A DNA stretch of 64,000 nucleotides. It comes from Melampsora larici-populina 98AG31 (lineage: Eukaryota; Basidiomycota; Pucciniomycetes; Pucciniales; Melampsoraceae). The notes beneath the pieces were generated by a model, which saw only the letters and a program-made list of their open reading frames with translations, did not search any database and was not told the origin of the DNA. Location of the stretch: assembly GCF_000204055.1 (NCBI RefSeq), contig NW_006768827.1, positions 150,254-214,253 on the forward strand, in the 5' to 3' direction. Below, in pieces: positions 59,847-64,000 of this stretch (position 1 is the first letter of the stretch; every line of letters begins with the position of its first letter). A program made the translations under genes and the position numbers.

Positions 59847-59944
59847 ACAATCAAATGTGATCATTTTTTCCACAAGAAAATGACTTTATGCTGGCAGTGT
59901 CGGAGCCTGTATGTCTGCAAAGCAGGTGAAATTGTCCACCCTTA

Positions 59945-60615
59945 GAGCATCTCCAACGCAGACCTGCAAACGTAACGTTGACATACACGTAAGGTGTATT
60001 TTACGTTTGCAGGTCTAGGTCGCAAAACAACCATCCAGCGCGGTCTGGAAACGTAACAGCTCACCATGTGTGTGAGCTTCAATTTTCAGCAAAATGGGTT
60101 TCACACAGTCGGTACTCCAAATATGGAGTACCAACCAAATATTTGGAGCACTGTATTGTCCCAGTATTGGACATACATTTGGCACATGTGGTGACTTTAT
60201 CACCACATGTGTCATCTCTTCTCATCAAAGCTGATTGCTTGATGCACAAACAACAATTAGGGGATACAAAGTTAAAACTGGGAGTTTTTTCCCAGTTTCC
60301 CAGTTTCCCAAATACCACCAAAAACGTAAACTTGGCAAACTGGGAAACTGGGAGAGCGTGGGAAAGTTACAAACACAGCCTACAACAAAAACTGGGAAAC
60401 TGGGAAAAAAATCCCAGTTTTAACTTTGTATCCCACAAATGCCATTTGGTCATCTTGGGCATGGGTTGGAGCTCAAAACGACTCCAAAAATTATACTGCA
60501 TGTGCGCAGTGGATGCAATGAACCTGCAAAAGAAATACAGCTGTCAAACTTTTTCCAGCAATCCAATTTTGGGTCTGTATTTGGTTTACAGAACAGGTCC
60601 GCGTTGGAGATGCTC
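59945..60615. mobile_element. TTA-flanked MITE I of a three-element array (671 bp)
   Basis: The ends GAGCATCTCCAACGCAGACC and GGTCCGCGTTGGAGATGCTC are inverted repeats; TTA lies on both sides (59942-59944 and 60616-60618). A 3-bp TTA duplication fits PIF/Harbinger targets. A smaller inverted-repeat element (60261-60433) is nested inside. Confidence 0.85.
60261..60433. repeat. nested inverted-repeat element, GGGAYACAAAGT family (173 bp)
   Basis: Ends GGGATACAAAGTTAAAACTG and its reverse complement; the interior repeats CTGGGAAACTGGGA in both orientations. It is nested in MITE I, so it inserted later. Confidence 0.75.
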
Positions 60616-60618
60616 TTA

Positions 60619-61175
60619 GAGCATGACCACCGCACCTGAATCCAAAAACCTTGTACAGAGCAGTACAGGTGACAGAGTGTCACATACACCTGCTTGTATT
60701 TTTATCCAGCATGCCCTTGTCTGCAGCGCTCAAACTGCAGTCCACTGGAAACCAGTCTTGGGGTTCCACAGTTGTCTAGCCATACCAAACTTGGGTATGC
60801 GTGAGTTGTTGATGATTGCAACATCAAATATGTGATCAATTGATAAACTTTGCCCCAGCAATTACTACATTGAAAAACATCAAAAACCTGACACATTGGA
60901 CAACCCTTTGGACATGAGAGGGCCTATGTGTGTCCAAAACGTCTCCAAATCTTGGGATTACACGTTTCCAGATGTGCCCAAAAAGAATCTGGTTCAACCC
61001 TGAAAAACCAAGAAAAACTGAAAACCAATACTTGCACCCATGGCCAACTGTGCAACCTTGGACGTGCGGTGGAGGTGGAATTCTGGACAATTCCGGAAAA
61101 CATATATTTTCCATTACGTTCATGTCAGAATAGGTACATCAAACATATGTTTTCCGGTGCGCGGTGGTCATGCTC
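60619..61175. mobile_element. TTA-flanked MITE II (557 bp)
   Basis: The ends GAGCATGACCACCGCACC and GGTGCGCGGTGGTCATGCTC pair. It shares the TTA at 60616-60618 with MITE I and the TTA at 61176-61178 with MITE III. Only the GAGCAT tip and the C-rich character are common to I and II, so II is a different subfamily. Confidence 0.85.
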
Positions 61176-61178
61176 TTA

Positions 61179-61664
61179 GAGCATCCCCAACACGCCACCG
61201 GAAACATAACCTTTACATAGGGTTTACTTAACGTTTCTGACAGAAACGTAATGTCATAATTATGTTTGCAAAGATTTTCCAAAAAACACCCTCCAGCGCG
61301 AGTAAAAAGTTGCACAGTTGGCCACGGGTTTGACTTTGTTTATTCTGCCAACTGGAATACATACGGCTTGTTCTAATTGTTTCTAGCTGAGCCGGAAATC
61401 TTGGAAAACATGATTTTGCACAATTTGGACACGTCGAGAAAACAAAACTCGCCTATTTTGTTCATCTGTGTCCTATCTTGATACCTTCAAGCACATATTA
61501 CCTCACCCTTGATCAACAATTTGAATAGACAGGGGTCAAAACCCAAATCTCATATTCAGCTTGCGCGGTGCTGCCTACTGAAGCTGAAGCTGAAATACAG
61601 GTGTTCAAGTGCCATTTGTGACACCTGTACCAGGTTTCCAGTTCCCGGCGGGTTGGAGATGCTC
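61179..61664. mobile_element. TTA-flanked MITE III (486 bp)
   Basis: The left end GAGCATCCCCAACACGCCACC pairs with the right end GGCGGGTTGGAGATGCTC. TTA on both sides (61176-61178 and 61665-61667). The tip is closer to MITE I than to II. Confidence 0.8.
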
Positions 61665-61912
61665 TTATATCACCTAAAAGGAAGAGTTCCCAGAGAAACA
61701 CAGGTAAGATTGGAGTTTGGGCATATGTAAAAGCTCTTTCCATACTCCTTTTCTTTTGCATTGCAGAAGGTATGTTCAGCCAGAAAACAAAAAGCGGCTG
61801 CAGAGTTTTTGAGCCAATACAGCTCACTTCTCAGGCAAGGGACCTGTTTTTAGTGCTAAAGTTGCTCTCTCAAGCCTTGGCCTCGTTGTAAGAGCCTTAG
61901 TTAAGTCCAATA

Positions 61913-62451
61913 GGGCGGTTCAAGTCAAGCAATGCGAGCCACATGGTCCTCAACTTGCAATCACTCTTTTTAGGGTTGTTCGGTCCTTCAAAAGATGGAT
62001 CGCACACATCCAAACACTCTAAATTTATGTTTTAAGGAGCTGTAATTTCAGGGACTTGGTTTCTAATGTTCTTTTTTATTTGCTTCTTTCTTTTTGTCAC
62101 CGTCTTTTTTTGTTGTTATGATGGTGTTTGAGAACCTCAATGTCCTGCTCAAGTGGTTGATGTTGAAATCGGCGGAAGGATCTAGTTTTTTTGACTGCAA
62201 AGCATTACAATCCAGGAACAACAACGAAACAAAAAAAAAGGTGGAAGCAATATTTTTTTTGCTCCTTGTCCCTGACCTTTTTTGGATAGCAGGGTGGCGA
62301 TTTATAATTTTTAAAACTGATTTGGTGATCGCAAAACTGTGAACCACCTTTAGAGGTGGTTCACGTACTTAAAATTTTACTTAAAATTTAAGGCTCCCAA
62401 ACAAAACGTAAAAGTTGAAGATGGGCTGTAGAAGCCCTTCTTGAACCGCCC
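61913..62451. mobile_element. TA-flanked TIR element (539 bp)
   Basis: The ends GGGCGGTTCAAG and CTTGAACCGCCC are perfect inverted repeats, flanked by TA (61911-61912 and 62452-62453). The interior has TTGACTGCAAAGCATTACAA-type sequence and a GAACCACCTTTAGAGGTGGTTC palindrome near the right end. The tip TAGGGCG resembles that of 2531-3445. No transposase. Confidence 0.75.
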
Positions 62452-63274
62452 TAATACTTGAAGCCATTCCATCAACGGTTGATTTTTTTGGAAATTCTTT
62501 CATATGCAAATTCATACTTTTTGTTTTGTCAAGTTTCTTCTTTTCCCAAAGTTGGCAATACGGAACAAAGAGGATTGTCCATCTACTCCCATGCATCCCC
62601 GTGCCCATTCACCTGTACCTCTTTCAAAATCATCGGCTAAACCCCTTATGATGATATTTTGGCTTTCATGGCTAGCAGTTAGGACATCCTCATTTAGTAG
62701 GATTTGACCTAGGCAGGCTGTGGCCAATGTGCACATCAGGTGTGGTTGAGTTGATTCTAGAGACAAGTGGCAAAACCAATTATGTACAATTGTTTAATCT
62801 GCTTTTCCAATATTCTAGGAACGGCTGTAAACAGAAAGAGAGGGGAGACATGTGTGGCTTGCCAAAGCCCATGATAAAGTTTATTTTTGATTTGATGAAC
62901 CCATGAAATCAACCCTTGCCCTCTCCAGCTTCTCTTAGATTTCTCTACCTGGTGGACACGATGAAGTTAGAGATCTTCTAAACCTTCACGTAGATTCAAT
63001 CAACACAAACAGATTGTATCACATTATGTACTAGGATATGGCATTAACCAAATCATCCCAATTGGTCTACATCATAAAGAATCATTTGACCTTCACCTGT
63101 TGAGTTTTCTTCATCACCAAAAAGAAGACGGTGTGTCAATCTATCCATTTTTGCCATTTTCTTTCTTTTTTCTGACTGATCAGACCTCTATGTGTTGCTT
63201 TGTGTTTCAGTTCATATCATCCCAAAACTAAGATCCAGGCTGAGTTCACTTCTTATGTTTCTCACTCAGCTTGT
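62452..63274. other. intergenic, upstream of F-box copy G
   Basis: AT-rich with no gene recognised. The last part is presumably the promoter region of copy G. Confidence 0.45.
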
Positions 63275-63360
63275 ATGCCAGACCCGGTTCCAAGACTTCC
63301 AAGAATGACATCATATAATCATGCAAATTTATCATCTATGCCAGTCAAAACGATAGAGCT
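63275..63360 (+). pseudogene. F-box/LRR family copy G, first exon cut off
   Basis: Reads MPDPVPRLPRMTSYNHANLS followed by SMPVKTIE, matching copy E (SNHANLSSMPIELTE) and then losing all similarity at 63360, in the middle of the F-box. No second or third exon follows within the window. Confidence 0.7.
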
Positions 63361-64000
63361 GGGGGACCTCTCTCAAGCCTCCATCTAGGCTTGAGGGATC
63401 CGTATCCCTATGCGAACCTAGCGGATTATGGAGAGGTCAGCAGGGGGAATCACCAAATGCTGAGAAGAGGTGCTGTCAGACCCCGGGATGGTGGGTGGGT
63501 TGCAAAAATTTTGAGTCAAGAATTGGTCAAATTGCGTCTATGAGCTGTGAGGTCTGGCGTACTAGGAAGCTTGAAGATTTTCCTCGAGGTTGGCTCGAAG
63601 AGTTAACAAAGTGGAATCTGGGATGAGGCGGATGTCACACAGGCATAAGGGACCAAATTTTCAGCTACTCAGAAAGGAGGTACAACAAGAAGTAAAACAA
63701 AAGCCAAGCTCCCCCAACGGATGGAGCCGCAGGCTCATGTCCCTCTCACTTGCCTCACCTCCAGCTCTTGTTGTTTCCTTTTCACTCTTCATTCACGAAA
63801 TTGTAATTGACAAAATCTTCAAAAAAATATTATTTTGTCATCTTCGTGATCTTAAAAAAGTATACAGAATAACCTTATTCTTCATACACCTTATTAAAAT
63901 TCTTTCATCTTTGTCTAGTCTTATTTGTCTGTTACTTCAATTTTTTCGTGTCCCGCCCACCACCCTTTCCTGTCACACCAGGGGGTTCAAGTTTCACGTA
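63361..64000. other. unidentified insertion truncating copy G
   Basis: Sequence with different composition (GGGGGACCTCTCTC start, CCCGGGATGGTGGGTGGG at about 63481, CCCGCCCACCACCC at 63953) runs to the window end. The TGTCAGACCCC (63473) and TGTCACACC (63972) motifs could mark edges of an LTR or other retroelement, but the far end lies outside the window. Confidence 0.35.

Noticed and set aside
1..64000. Bacterial-type operons, secretion or defence systems
   Set aside because: Genes are intron-rich and fungal throughout; nothing resembles a prokaryotic cluster.

Overview
The window looks like nuclear DNA of a rust fungus (Basidiomycota, Pucciniales), most likely a Melampsora. This is an inference from four things: protein-coding genes split by many 50-110 nt GT-AG introns; a secreted Nudix protein of the flax-rust AvrM14 type; a lineage-specific F-box/leucine-rich-repeat family; and a very high load of small inverted-repeat transposons. 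No database search was possible. Gene models were built by joining exons whose phases agree and whose translations match the family.

Layout: (1) 0-5 kb is intergenic and repeat-rich, with a decayed minus-strand ORF and three inverted-repeat elements. (2) 5.2-16.5 kb holds two conserved plus-strand genes, the autophagy kinase ATG1 (5 exons, 1059 aa) and a Rng2/IQGAP cytokinesis scaffold (21 exons, 1741 aa). (3) 18-20 kb holds a direct-repeat block followed by a two-exon secreted Nudix gene, a candidate effector. (4) 23.7-33.5 kb carries four members of an F-box/LRR family: one frameshifted, one shredded by deletion and two transposon insertions, one with nonsense codons, one intact. (5) 33.7-43.3 kb is transposon-rich: a 4.1-kb hAT element with 7-bp flanking repeats and a nonsense-ridden transposase, an approximately 1-kb inverted-repeat element enclosing a minisatellite, a rust-specific gene apparently truncated by it, and a 529-bp hAT-type MITE. 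(6) 45-52 kb, all on the minus strand, holds ATP14 (mitochondrial ATP synthase subunit h), a 92-aa secreted protein made mostly of a duplicated exon, a doubtful small gene, and the BRO1-domain pH-response protein PalA/Rim20 (12 exons, 831 aa). (7) 52-58 kb has two more intact F-box/LRR genes; the first is divergent from PalA across 151 bp. (8) 58.6-62.5 kb is a dense transposon array, including three head-to-tail MITEs that share TTA junctions. (9) 63.3 kb has the first exon of a seventh F-box copy, cut off by unidentified DNA running to the window end.

Housekeeping genes (ATG1, IQGAP, ATP14, PalA) are dispersed among fast-evolving material (candidate effectors, F-box/LRR birth-and-death family, MITEs). 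The F-box copies share the same exon architecture (phase-1 first intron, an 80-nt second exon, one long LRR exon), so they are true paralogs in different stages of decay. Several transposons can be delimited to the base because the target-site duplications, and in one case the interrupted reading frame, are still readable.
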